Shown here: one piece after another, positions 6,906 through 13,752 of the stretch
Numbering within the stretch: the first letter of the stretch is position 1
How the letters are laid out: each line of letters begins with the position of its first letter
Source: Phycisphaerae bacterium
GTDB taxonomy: Bacteria; Planctomycetota; Phycisphaerae; UBA1845
Assembly (NCBI GenBank): GCA_021604825.1
Contig: BQJS01000131.1
Location: 1 to 13,752 of the forward strand
Direction: 5' to 3'
DNA length: 13,752 bases
Program-made: the position numbers and the translations under genes
Notes under the pieces: model-generated
Database searches by the model: none
What the model saw: only the letters and a program-made list of their open reading frames with translations
Told to the model about the DNA's origin: nothing

Positions 6906-6943
6906 GCTTCATTGACTACATATTGGTCATTGGGCACACATTA

Positions 6944-6983
6944 AAACCGAAGTGCTTGTCGCACTTTCTTCGGTTTGGGTTTT
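6944..6983 (+). terminator. Terminator-like or attenuator-like hairpin just before the HEAT-repeat gene
   Basis: AAACCGAA (6944-6951) pairs with TTCGGTTT (6969-6976), and GTGC (6952-6955) with GCAC (6961-6964). The loop is TTGTC, a four-base TTTC bulge interrupts the descending arm, and TTTT follows at 6980-6983. The arrangement resembles an intrinsic terminator ending one base before the ATG at 6985. No gene upstream on this strand needs termination, so a leader attenuator or the end of a short RNA is possible. The minus strand reads nearly the same, with a TTTT run. The call is by inspection only. Confidence 0.4.
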
Positions 6984-6984
6984 C

Positions 6985-9216
6985 ATGGTCGAGGACGTCC
7001 CACATCTAGTTGGTCATCGTGAAGATGACGCCCCATGTGCGTTGGCTCGGATCATTCTGATCTTGGTGCTTGCACTACCGCTACCTGCAAGCGCCCAGCC
7101 CGCTCCCCTTGAAACGCCCGCGCCGCTTGATAGCCAGCTTGAATCGCAACGGGCGATCATTTTGAATCTTGAAGATTCCCTGGAGACACGAATCGGCCAA
7201 GCCGTGGCGATGCTCACAGGGGCATCAAAACCGGCGATCGATAACGTCATCAATCTCTTGAGCGCGGGAAACGAACCGTCGACCAAGGTGGTGATGTGTC
7301 GAGCAATCCATCAGTGGGCCCAGGACTCTGATGATGAACCAAGCGCCCGATTGATCGATCCCCTTTTGGCGGCGCTGGATCATCCATCGAATGATGTACT
7401 GAACGCCGCATCGATGGCGCTATCGCAATTTGAGAATCCGGCCGTCTTTGAATCGTTGCAACAGATCGCCAGTCAACCGGACGCCACCCTTTTGAAACGC
7501 AAGGCGGCGCTTTCTGCATTGTCGCACAACACCGATCGGCGCGACGTGGTCGCACGGCTGATCCAACTTCTCGACACAACCGACGACGATCTTCGCCCCT
7601 TGGTATTGGAGGCCCTTGAAAATGTCGCGTCACCACACGGCGGGTCGATTGAATCATGGAAGGCTTGGTGGAGCAAGCAGGAATCACTGAGCGAATTGGA
7701 ATGGCTGCGAAACCAACTCCACTTAAAATCGAAGCGGCTTGAAGCGCGAAAAGTTGAGCTGCGCGAGGTCCGGGAATCGGCACGCGCAAATCGCGACCAA
7801 CTTGCCAGCCGACTGAGCGAGGCGCTGTCAGCGCAATACCGACTGACGTCTGCGGATGAAAAAAACAGCCTGATTCTCGATTGGCTTGGCGATGCTGCAC
7901 CCACCACGCGTTTGGTGGCGGCTGGCTTGGTGGCGGAGCAAATCTCGGAAGGGAATCTTCCCACCGAAGAGATTCGTGAGGCACTTCGAGCGGGCTACGA
8001 TGACCCTTCGCCGGCGGTACGCAAGACATCGGTGGAAATCGTCGGAGCACTCAATGATCCGGACGATGCAGCGCCCATGTTGGCCCGTCTACAGAACGAG
8101 TCGGACCCAGGCGTCCGCGAAACAATCTTGAGCATGCTCGGAAAGTTGCGAAATCCCAGCGCGGTGATTCCATTGATTGAGGAAATCACGGATGTGAACG
8201 CCCCCGAATCGTGCGTGGCTGCGGCGGCGGAGTCGCTGGGCATGTTGGCCAATCGCGAGATACTTGATGCGGGTCATGTTACGCGCAGCATTGGACCCTT
8301 GCGCTCGCGTTACGCTCTGGTCGATGGTTCGTCGAAGCGTTTGAAAGTGGCGCTGCTCAAGGCGATGGCCGCCATCGGATCCCCCGAATTCAAACCTGAA
8401 TTCGAGGCCAACCTTGCTGCCACCGATCCCGAGTTGTTGCTGCAGGCCATTCGCGGCGTCGCCATCGTGGGCTATGCTGGCCGGCTTGATCGACTCAGCG
8501 AACTCGCCGCCCACACCGATGCCCGCGTCAGACAGAAAGCCATCGCCGCCCTGGGTGCATTGGGAACTTTGGACGAACTGGATACTGTCGCAGCACGCTT
8601 GAGTCCCGGTGTTGAGAATGTCGACGGTCCGCGTCAACAGGCGTGGCTGGCGTTTCAAACCATTGCAGCGCGATGCTCGCTGAACGAACGTGTTAAGCTT
8701 GCCGACAAACTGAACGACCACCCAAACCTGCTCGCCGAATACCTGACCGAACTCGAGTCGGAATTGTCCAAAGAGAAGCCACCCCATTCCGCGCTGCCAG
8801 AAATTCAAGGCATTCTCGCAAAAACATACGACGGACTCGGCCGCAAGGTCGAAGCACTCCCCTATTGGCGAAAATACTACGAGAGTTCAGCCAACCGCGA
8901 CAAGAACGAACGAACGGCCATTGCCGCCCAATTGTTGAAGTGTTCATTGGACTGCGACAAGACACAAGGGTTGCAGGAACTGTTTGCGACACTGTCCGAT
9001 GCGCCGGCGAGCACGGTCAAATCGGTGCAACAAGACACCATCAAATACCTGCTGGCACTTTCCAGCGCCCAACGATTCGACGAATTGAGGACATTCTCAG
9101 ACCTGCTGCGCGACATGCCTTTGGACGCTTACCCGTTGTTGCAAACACACCTCAAGTCCGCAGTTCTCCCGAGCGCGTCCACAAACGGTGTTCAGCCGGC
9201 TGTATCGAAGGGCTGA
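6985..9216 (+). CDS. Large exported HEAT-repeat protein with coiled coil and TPR-like C-terminus
   Basis: From the ATG at 6985 the product is 743 residues. A hydrophobic stretch (about 20-37, ARIILILVLALPLPASA) is a signal peptide ending in ASA-Q, preceded by about 19 unusual residues. Alpha-solenoid HEAT repeats occupy about 70-225 and 294-560, for example DDPSPAVRKTSVEIVGAL and SDPGVRETILSMLGKL. They are split by a charged coiled coil (about 230-287, rich in KRLEARKVELREVRESARANR). The end (about 606-660) has a TPR-like helical pair (ILAKTYDGLGRKVEALPYWRKYYE). Such solenoids are scaffolds or lyase-like domains; no catalytic motif is visible, so a periplasmic scaffold role is inferred. The start is uncertain: GTG 6952 lies inside a hairpin, and TTG 7042 would give a canonical short signal peptide. 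None has a clear ribosome site. Confidence 0.85.
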   Translation: MVEDVPHLVGHREDDAPCALARIILILVLALPLPASAQPAPLETPAPLDSQLESQRAIILNLEDSLETRIGQAVAMLTGASKPAIDNVINLLSAGNEPSTKVVMCRAIHQWAQDSDDEPSARLIDPLLAALDHPSNDVLNAASMALSQFENPAVFESLQQIASQPDATLLKRKAALSALSHNTDRRDVVARLIQLLDTTDDDLRPLVLEALENVASPHGGSIESWKAWWSKQESLSELEWLRNQLHLKSKRLEARKVELREVRESARANRDQLASRLSEALSAQYRLTSADEKNSLILDWLGDAAPTTRLVAAGLVAEQISEGNLPTEEIREALRAGYDDPSPAVRKTSVEIVGALNDPDDAAPMLARLQNESDPGVRETILSMLGKLRNPSAVIPLIEEITDVNAPESCVAAAAESLGMLANREILDAGHVTRSIGPLRSRYALVDGSSKRLKVALLKAMAAIGSPEFKPEFEANLAATDPELLLQAIRGVAIVGYAGRLDRLSELAAHTDARVRQKAIAALGALGTLDELDTVAARLSPGVENVDGPRQQAWLAFQTIAARCSLNERVKLADKLNDHPNLLAEYLTELESELSKEKPPHSALPEIQGILAKTYDGLGRKVEALPYWRKYYESSANRDKNERTAIAAQLLKCSLDCDKTQGLQELFATLSDAPASTVKSVQQDTIKYLLALSSAQRFDELRTFSDLLRDMPLDAYPLLQTHLKSAVLPSASTNGVQPAVSKG

Positions 9217-9553
9217 CCCAAACTCAACATTCACATTGACGTCCCGAGTGCGCAAATCAGAACTCCAATTCATGAACGTGCGCGCCTTTTGAAAACGACA
9301 TTTCACCGGCTACTTGCACGACGAAATCTGGGTCCGTTTTGACGATTTGCTGCCCTTATTGGATCAGCGTTTTTGAGACCTCGATTTGATGCATTGCGCG
9401 GATCGCCGCCGGTACTTTTCTCGGGCCCTAATCATCCGATAAGTCCGCACCTCCCAACATGCTTATTGCGATCAAGCCCACCCAAAGTGCTACCGATACC
9501 GGCTTTGGATGAATGCGAAAGCGAGCCAATGAATTTTGGCAAAGAGAGCTTTG
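9217..9553. other. Intergenic stretch of 337 bases before the HD-GYP gene
   Basis: Apart from the ribosome site directly before the HD-GYP start I see no gene, RNA or strong repeat. An open frame beginning near 9373 overlaps the HD-GYP gene in another frame, and its product is not protein-like. The length and the change of function between the flanking genes suggest the HD-GYP gene has its own promoter here. Confidence 0.45.
9543..9548 (+). promoter_or_regulatory. Ribosome site for the HD-GYP gene
   Basis: AGAGAG ends five bases before the ATG at 9554 and favours it over the TTG at 9536. A second possible start, ATG 9686, has GGGA-type sequence further away and would remove the low-complexity N-terminus. 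Confidence 0.5.
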
Positions 9554-10339
9554 ATGAAGAGATCACCGAATCGAATTCCGCAAGACAGTGGCCCGACCGA
9601 TCACGGGAACACAGCCAGCGCCCAACCACGCCATGCCGCGCCACAACCGCACGGCACGGAACAGGGAGCGGCAGGGACCGCGACGATGTTGGCTGGTACA
9701 CTCGGTAACCGGACCCAATTGAATGACTCCCTCCACATGCTTGGTGAGCAGCTTCGGCGATCGTATCTTGAATCGACCCGCGCCCTCGTCGCGGCGGTTG
9801 AGGCGCGCGACCCTTACACGCATGATCATTCGCAGCGCGTTAGCCATTACGCCAAAACCATCGCAACGCGAATGAACCTGAGTCAGCGAGAGATTTCACG
9901 AATCGAGACAGCCGCGATCCTCCACGACATTGGCAAGATCGGAATCCCGGACAACATACTGCGCAAGACCGACAAACTGCTGCCGGAAGAGTTTGACGTG
10001 ATTCGCTGCCACCCGTCGATCGGCGTAAAAATCCTCGGACATACGACGTACTTGAGACGAGAACTCCCCATCATCCTGCATCACCACGAGCAGTATGACG
10101 GAAGTGGATACCCTGACGGATTGGCTGGCAAACAAATCCCCATCGGGGCCCGCGTCCTCGCCGCTGCCGACGCATTGGACGCCATGCTGTCGCGTCGCGC
10201 GTATCGACCGGCACTGACCATGCAGGAAGCGCGTTGTGAACTCGAGCGTCACCGTGGCACGCAGTTCGACCCAGCCGTCGTTGATGTGCTCTTGGATTGG
10301 TTGGATGAAATGGACGCGGAAGCGAATGAGAAATCTTAA
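9554..10339 (+). CDS. Stand-alone HD-GYP domain phosphodiesterase
   Basis: This 261-residue protein is predicted to degrade cyclic di-GMP, the established activity of HD-GYP enzymes. Residues 1-50 are low complexity (Pro, Gln, His, Ser, Thr) and probably disordered. A helix (about 55-85) leads into the HD-GYP core: DPYTHDHSQRVSHYA, then the metal-binding HDIGKIGIPD (His124-Asp125, Lys128). HPSIGVKIL, HHHEQYDGSGYPDG (HHHE 176-179, GYP 185-187) and ARVLAAADALDAM follow. All signature residues are present, so the site looks active. There is no receiver, PAS or membrane segment, although most planctomycete HD-GYP proteins carry a response-regulator receiver. Control would have to come from the N-terminus, a partner or transcription. 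It is convergent with the 65-residue gene, ending 27 bases from it. Confidence 0.92.
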   Translation: MKRSPNRIPQDSGPTDHGNTASAQPRHAAPQPHGTEQGAAGTATMLAGTLGNRTQLNDSLHMLGEQLRRSYLESTRALVAAVEARDPYTHDHSQRVSHYAKTIATRMNLSQREISRIETAAILHDIGKIGIPDNILRKTDKLLPEEFDVIRCHPSIGVKILGHTTYLRRELPIILHHHEQYDGSGYPDGLAGKQIPIGARVLAAADALDAMLSRRAYRPALTMQEARCELERHRGTQFDPAVVDVLLDWLDEMDAEANEKS

Positions 10340-10366
10340 TAATCACCGCGTGAATTTGACGGCGCG

Positions 10367-10564
10367 CTAAGCGGTTCCAAGCACGCTGTTCCAAAACTCC
10401 TCAGCCAGCCCCTTGGGGAACCGACCGAACCCAACACGCACAGCCGGGATTCGTCGCACACTTTCGGGATGGCGCAGGCAATCCGCCAGAAAGACTTCCG
10501 TCTCGCGGATTGCACGTTGTGCAGCGGCGCGACGTGAATCAATTGGCTTTCGTTCCCAAATCAT
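10367..10564 (-). CDS. Small hypothetical protein (65 residues)
   Basis: The frame from the ATG at 10564-10562 encodes a compact, charged product with no membrane segment or signal. It has a helix-forming stretch (RRAAAQRAIRETEVFLADCL, about 11-30), then RIPAVRVGFGRFPKGLAEEFW and a hydrophobic end. The amino-acid mix is natural, with Arg/Glu-rich helices and scattered aromatics, unlike the antisense or shifted frames here, which is the main reason to call it. There is no obvious ribosome site. It is the last gene of the minus-strand run that includes the membrane protein 114 bases upstream, so it may share that transcript. I do not recognise a family and assign no function. Confidence 0.55.
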   Translation of the reverse strand: MIWERKPIDSRRAAAQRAIRETEVFLADCLRHPESVRRIPAVRVGFGRFPKGLAEEFWNSVLGTA

Positions 10565-10610
10565 AAAGTGAGAGCCTGGTCCTCAAGATTAGCTGGCGAA
10601 ACCATGTAAG

Positions 10611-10630
10611 GTGGGCCACTATCGCCCCAC
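10611..10630. promoter_or_regulatory. Small hairpin between the membrane-protein gene and the 65-residue gene
   Basis: GTGGG (10611-10615) pairs with CCCAC (10626-10630) around a ten-base loop. There is no T-run after it on either strand. It could be a weak transcript-end structure for the membrane-protein gene or chance. Confidence 0.25.
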
Positions 10631-10663
10631 GATCTGGGCAATCGATTCTCGTTTGCCGCGCTA

Positions 10664-10685
10664 TTAACCCTAATAACCCTAACCC
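10664..10685. repeat. TAACCC-type triple repeat at the stop of the membrane-protein gene
   Basis: Three TAACCC-like units occur in a row on the plus strand: TTAACCC (10664-10670), TAATAACCC (10671-10679) and TAACCC (10680-10685). Read in the gene's direction this gives GGGTTA units. The first holds the TAG stop, and further in-frame stops (TAG, TAA, TAG) follow directly. The match to a telomere-like unit is probably coincidental in a bacterium. Confidence 0.5.
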
Positions 10686-11749
10686 GATCGCTTTGATCGC
10701 TTCTTTTGCCGAACGCAACTCGGATTTCCTGATGCCACAGTCGCGGCGACATCCATGGGACTTGGCGGGTTGTCACTGAGCATCCACCGCGCCGCCAGCA
10801 CACCCATCGCCCCGGCAGCGATGAAGGCTATCGGCGTCGCCCGCAGAAAATCACTCATCGGCACGCTGGCTAGGTCGGCGTATTTTCCACCCGAGGCGTT
10901 TGCGGACACCGCCCACGAATAACCCAAGACCGCCACAATCGGCACGGCCAACAAACTCCAAAACGCCGTTCGACACGTGAACCACATTTTGGAAATCCAC
11001 ACGCCCAGAAAAAACGACGCGCACACCGCAAAAATCACTTGGCCATGCTTGATGGACTGCGGAAGTCGCCCTGAGACTAGAACGTTGAACGCGAACACCG
11101 CCACCAAACCCGTGACGAGCGTCGTTTTCAATCCAGCCAACTTTGCAACAAGAGGTCGGTTCTTGTCAGTAGCGACACCCAGCCGCCGGCCAACACCCGG
11201 ACACTCGGTTGCTGATAGTTCCAAAAGCTGCACGGGCGGATTTGCAATCGCCGACTGCGATGAACCCGCCGCATCGACCGCGACGCCGTTTTGAAAATGA
11301 CGTGTAACCCATCCGCAAATCACGAGACTCAGGAACAAGACCCCCGACCAGATGATCGCCTCACCGGCCAACTGACCAGCCAGCAATCGCTCTGCTCCGC
11401 GATCACCGTCGGCCATCGTGATGAGCAAGTAGGTCGCCGTCCCCCCGCGGATCGACATGAGTGACAACCCCAGCGCGACGGCGAAAATCCCCACATCGGG
11501 CAACCTCGACCCCGCGATCAATGTGGCCAGCGACGCCGTAACCGCCGCAAGCGCCAACGCCTCGACCACCATGAGCGCCGGATTTTCGTGCGTGAGCAGG
11601 CTGACTGCGCCCTGCGGATCAGACGGTGCCACCGCCATCCAACCAACCGAAAGAAACAATGCCGCTGCCACCGCAAACGCGGTCAGCAATACCAGCTTGT
11701 CCACCAGTCGCAGATGACGTCTTATGCTCATGTGTTCAACAGAATGCAT
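10679..11749 (-). CDS. Multi-pass membrane protein of unknown function
   Basis: This 356-residue protein has about eight hydrophobic segments by inspection: near 18-41, 59-79, 85-99, 129-148, 208-226, 236-257, 262-283 and 305-323. A soluble loop (about 150-205) containing a single CPGVG lies between the fourth and fifth, splitting the protein into two four-helix halves. The tail after residue 324 is Pro/Ser-rich and ends strongly basic (RQKKRSKRSG), suggesting a cytoplasmic C-terminus by the positive-inside rule. I see no transporter, kinase or protease signature. The start may be the ATG at 11749 or the one at 11731; neither has a clear ribosome site. It follows the SGNH-like gene by 57 bases on the same strand, so cotranscription is likely. 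Confidence 0.8.
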   Translation of the reverse strand: MHSVEHMSIRRHLRLVDKLVLLTAFAVAAALFLSVGWMAVAPSDPQGAVSLLTHENPALMVVEALALAAVTASLATLIAGSRLPDVGIFAVALGLSLMSIRGGTATYLLITMADGDRGAERLLAGQLAGEAIIWSGVLFLSLVICGWVTRHFQNGVAVDAAGSSQSAIANPPVQLLELSATECPGVGRRLGVATDKNRPLVAKLAGLKTTLVTGLVAVFAFNVLVSGRLPQSIKHGQVIFAVCASFFLGVWISKMWFTCRTAFWSLLAVPIVAVLGYSWAVSANASGGKYADLASVPMSDFLRATPIAFIAAGAMGVLAARWMLSDNPPSPMDVAATVASGNPSCVRQKKRSKRSG

Positions 11750-11806
11750 CGATCAACTTGTTCCGGATCCAACTGCCGAGTCGAATGTGATTGGCCAAAC
11801 CAAGAA

Positions 11807-13108
11807 TCAGTTTCCACTCTTGCCCTTGCCAGCTGGTTTCTTACCCGCCGGTTTTCTCGTGGGCTTGGCGATCGGCTTGGTCGCTCTCGACGCCTTGGCG
11901 ATCTTGATTGACGCATTGTAACGTGACGGCGTCCGATTCTCGATCTTTTGTGCGGCGATCATTAATTCAGTGTCGGCTTTGCGGTACAACTCGTACCCTT
12001 TCGCCAGTTCGGGCTCGGGCACGGGACGCATCATCGTTTCCCGATACTTGGAACATTGCCCCAGCTTGGTACGGATCGCGTTGTGTAGCGTTGCGACAAA
12101 ATCATTTCGGGCCAACGGTCCAATCTGCGACATGTCAGCCCCAACCTGAAATTGCTGCTGAAGAAACGGTTTACCGTGCTTTCCATCTGCCGACGACACG
12201 ATGACGCCCCCGGGCGGCATGTTGTTGATCTTGAACACAAGCTTGCACCATTTGGAAAGCGGCCAACTGCGCTGCTGGATCTTGCCCCGCGCGTTCATGT
12301 CCAATGTGACGGGGACATCGGTCAGATCAAAAGACATCGACTTCTTGTTGTGGCTGGCGACTTTGGCTGTTCCCGAGGATGCGGTAATTTTTTCGGTGTC
12401 CCAGTCGGCTTCGATCATGTATTCCAAGGGTTCGGCACCAAAGCGCGTCAAGATCAAATCGATGGCGACCGAAAGGTTGAGCCCCAATGGTTGGAGCCCA
12501 CGTTTGGTCCAATTCACATCGGTACCGTCGCCGAGGGTGGCTTTGTATTCGCTGCCGGCTTTGTGCCAATCGAGAATTTCAGCATCCTTCGATTTCGCCA
12601 ATGTGCGCAGCGCGTCGGCGTACTTGCTGATGACGTCATCAAACTTAGCCGCTTGAAGTGACTTATGCTTGTTTTCTTGCGGAGGTGGCGGCGTCAGCAC
12701 CAGTAGCTTTGCACCGGACGCCTTGACCGCATCGATCATCTTCGACATTTCCTGCACGTACGAATCGAGGCGGGCTTGATTGAACGCCTGCCGATTTGGC
12801 GAATCCAACCCAAAACTCAAGATCACCCAGGTTGGTTTGAGAGGTGCGACTTCGGCTTCAAGTCGTTCGTTGCCTTCTGCCGCATCACTACGCCCCTTGG
12901 ACAGGCAATAGAATTCGAGCTTCAGGTCCGGATAGCGCGTGCGCATGAATTGACAGAACCACTCGGGCGCGAACGAATGACCAAACGAAATATCGCCAAA
13001 CAAAACGACACGGTCGTTGTCTTTCAAGAGAAACTCTGCCTTGGTCACGGCAGCAAAAGACATCACCAATGTCGCCGCAACCAGCAGCCGTTGGAACCTG
13101 AGCTTCAT
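11807..13108 (-). CDS. Exported SGNH/GDSL-hydrolase-like protein with degenerate active site and Lys-rich tail
   Basis: The 433-residue product has a clear signal peptide (1-24, VTKA-E). Residues about 28-225 follow the SGNH hydrolase layout: KDNDRVVLFGDISFG for block I, SKGRSDA for block II, WVILSFGLDS for block III, LLVLTPPPP, DAEILDW, then GLQPLGLNLSVAI for block V. Catalytic residues are not where expected. The block I Ser position is Ile40 (GDI instead of GDS), block III reads G-L-D-S instead of G-x-N-D, and no D-x-x-H is seen before the block V glycine. The C-terminal half (about 226-400) is a separate domain with strand-like stretches. The end (about 402-433) is Lys/Pro/Ala/Gly-rich, histone-H1-like. 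The start has an AGGAGA site eight bases upstream. It lies 22 bases after pdxJ, so they are likely cotranscribed. It may bind carbohydrate or acyl chains without hydrolysing them. Confidence 0.8.
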   Translation of the reverse strand: MKLRFQRLLVAATLVMSFAAVTKAEFLLKDNDRVVLFGDISFGHSFAPEWFCQFMRTRYPDLKLEFYCLSKGRSDAAEGNERLEAEVAPLKPTWVILSFGLDSPNRQAFNQARLDSYVQEMSKMIDAVKASGAKLLVLTPPPPQENKHKSLQAAKFDDVISKYADALRTLAKSKDAEILDWHKAGSEYKATLGDGTDVNWTKRGLQPLGLNLSVAIDLILTRFGAEPLEYMIEADWDTEKITASSGTAKVASHNKKSMSFDLTDVPVTLDMNARGKIQQRSWPLSKWCKLVFKINNMPPGGVIVSSADGKHGKPFLQQQFQVGADMSQIGPLARNDFVATLHNAIRTKLGQCSKYRETMMRPVPEPELAKGYELYRKADTELMIAAQKIENRTPSRYNASIKIAKASRATKPIAKPTRKPAGKKPAGKGKSGN

Positions 13109-13115
13109 ACATCTA

Positions 13116-13121
13116 TCTCCT
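13116..13121 (-). promoter_or_regulatory. Shine-Dalgarno site for the SGNH-like gene
   Basis: AGGAGA on the minus strand lies in the 22-base gap after the pdxJ stop. Its AGGAG core is eight bases before the ATG at 13108. It confirms the start and suits translation from a shared pdxJ transcript. Confidence 0.7.
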
Positions 13122-13130
13122 GATGATCAC

Positions 13131-13752
13131 TTACTGTTTTGGTTCATTTTCTTTCAAAAGCCGTGCCATTTCGGCGACGGCTGAACGCATTCCCACAAAC
13201 ATCGCTCGCGATACAATCGAATGGCCAATATTAAATTCGCTGAAACCCTCAACCGCCGCCACAGTTGCGACATTTCGATAGGTCAGTCCATGTCCCGCAT
13301 GAACTTCCAATGCGTGCGACTTGGCGATACCGATCGACGCCTTCAGTCGCCCGATGGTCGCCCGCGCATCCTCGGCTGACTTCGCATGGGCAAAACCACC
13401 GGTCCACAATTCGATCGCCTGGAACCCGCACTCTGCCGACGCTGCGATCTGCGCTTGGTCCGGTTCGATAAACGCGCTGACCACGATCCCTTGATCTTTC
13501 ATCCGCCGCACGACTTCGCCGATGGCCTTGGCATGACGGACAACGTCAAGCCCGCCTTCGGTGGTCAGCTCCTCCCGGCGTTCAGGCACCAATGTACACT
13601 GATCGGGCGAAAGTTCGCAGGCAATGTCTACGATTTCCGGAGCGATCGCCATCTCCATGTTCAACTTCGTGGCGACGGTTTCCTTTAACAGGCGAGCGTC
13701 GCGATCGTTGATGTGGCGGCGATCCTCGCGCAAATGAAACGTGATACCATGA
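13131..13752 (-). CDS. pdxJ: Pyridoxine 5'-phosphate synthase (partial, N-terminus outside the window)
   Basis: PdxJ condenses 1-deoxy-D-xylulose 5-phosphate with 3-amino-2-oxopropyl phosphate to make pyridoxine 5'-phosphate in the DXP-dependent vitamin B6 pathway, in the cytosol. The visible part (about 206 residues) begins within the conserved GITFHLREDRRHI motif and runs through TKLNMEMA, CTLVPERREELTTEGGLDV, FIEPDQAQI, IELWTGGFA, EVHAGHGLTYRNV and FNIGHSIVSRAMFVGM. This covers most of the phosphate- and substrate-binding loops of the barrel. The family is about 240 residues, so roughly 40 N-terminal residues are missing because the gene crosses the right edge. The frame is open to base 13752; the TTG at 13733-13731 is an internal codon, not the start. 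The gene heads the minus-strand run with the SGNH-like gene. Confidence 0.95.
   Translation of the reverse strand, partial: HGITFHLREDRRHINDRDARLLKETVATKLNMEMAIAPEIVDIACELSPDQCTLVPERREELTTEGGLDVVRHAKAIGEVVRRMKDQGIVVSAFIEPDQAQIAASAECGFQAIELWTGGFAHAKSAEDARATIGRLKASIGIAKSHALEVHAGHGLTYRNVATVAAVEGFSEFNIGHSIVSRAMFVGMRSAVAEMARLLKENEPKQ

Larger units (their letters stand above)
6672..6984. other. Divergent intergenic region between pyruvate kinase and the HEAT-repeat gene
   Basis: These 313 bases hold the control regions of both genes. Two hairpins stand out (6887-6905 and 6944-6976, entered separately). A 70-codon plus-strand frame at 6703-6915 has no ribosome site and no recognisable composition, so I do not call it a gene. 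I could not pick out a convincing -35/-10 pair by eye. Confidence 0.5.

Noticed and set aside
6703..6915. Possible 70-codon gene in the pyruvate kinase/HEAT divergent region
   Set aside because: No ribosome site, no domain, Arg/Cys-rich, and its end runs through the GC-rich hairpin.
7250..8050. Minus-strand frame of 266 codons
   Set aside because: It is antisense to the HEAT-repeat gene, and its product is Pro/Arg/Ser-rich with no structure.
8089..8808. Minus-strand frame of 239 codons
   Set aside because: It is antisense to the HEAT-repeat gene; apparent Gly/Gln-rich segments follow from codon bias on the coding strand.
9373..9708. Plus-strand frame of 111 codons before the HD-GYP gene
   Set aside because: It overlaps the HD-GYP start in another frame and ends in Arg/Thr-rich nonsense-like sequence.
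12152..12661. Plus-strand frame of 169 codons
   Set aside because: It is antisense to the SGNH-like gene, which has a signal peptide and a good ribosome site.
1..13752. CRISPR array, tRNA, rRNA, insertion sequence or phage signature
   Set aside because: I saw no regularly spaced repeats, no cloverleaf-like element, no transposase or integrase frame and no terminal inverted repeats.

Overview
The window looks like chromosomal DNA from a planctomycete, most likely near the Pirellulaceae (Planctomycetota). This is inferred from moderate G+C, short operons separated by divergent promoters, frequent GTG/TTG starts, weak or absent Shine-Dalgarno sites at several genes, many exported proteins and lipoproteins of unknown role, and large exported HEAT-repeat and SGNH-type proteins. 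There is no rRNA, tRNA, CRISPR array, transposase, integrase or phage gene, so it reads as core rather than accessory DNA.

Layout. At the left edge, on the minus strand, a MazG-like nucleotide pyrophosphohydrolase (467-820) overlaps by four bases the start of an exported C45-family autoproteolytic acyltransferase/hydrolase, which runs off the window (<1-470). A divergent control region with a strong hairpin (873-907) separates this pair from a plus-strand envelope pair: type I signal peptidase (1045-1785) and a BamE/SmpA-like lipoprotein (1826-2347). Convergent to these is a minus-strand exported protein (2401-3693). It keeps the outline of the zinc-dependent phospholipase C / S1-P1 nuclease fold but appears to lack every metal ligand, and it ends in an Ada-type zinc-binding module. 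A 321-base gap with a small tandem repeat leads to a membrane-anchored GspG-domain protein without a prepilin signal (4015-4488). Next, on the minus strand, come pyruvate kinase (5169-6671) and a downstream lipoprotein of unknown function (4519-5088).

A second divergent region (6672-6984) contains two hairpins, one directly before the start of a 743-residue exported HEAT-repeat/coiled-coil protein (6985-9216). It is followed by a stand-alone HD-GYP phosphodiesterase (9554-10339). The right end is a minus-strand run transcribed toward the left: pdxJ (partial, 13131->13752), an SGNH-like protein with a degenerate active site and a Lys/Pro/Ala-rich tail (11807-13108), an eight-helix membrane protein (10679-11749) and a 65-residue hypothetical protein (10367-10564).

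How the genes work together. The recognised enzymes are housekeeping functions: nucleotide-pool cleaning, protein export, the last step of glycolysis, vitamin B6 synthesis and c-di-GMP turnover. The rest is envelope biology. No clear new multi-gene system is visible. The most unusual observations are two exported proteins with enzyme folds but apparently missing catalytic residues, the uncoupled GspG domain, and several unexplained hairpins in intergenic DNA.
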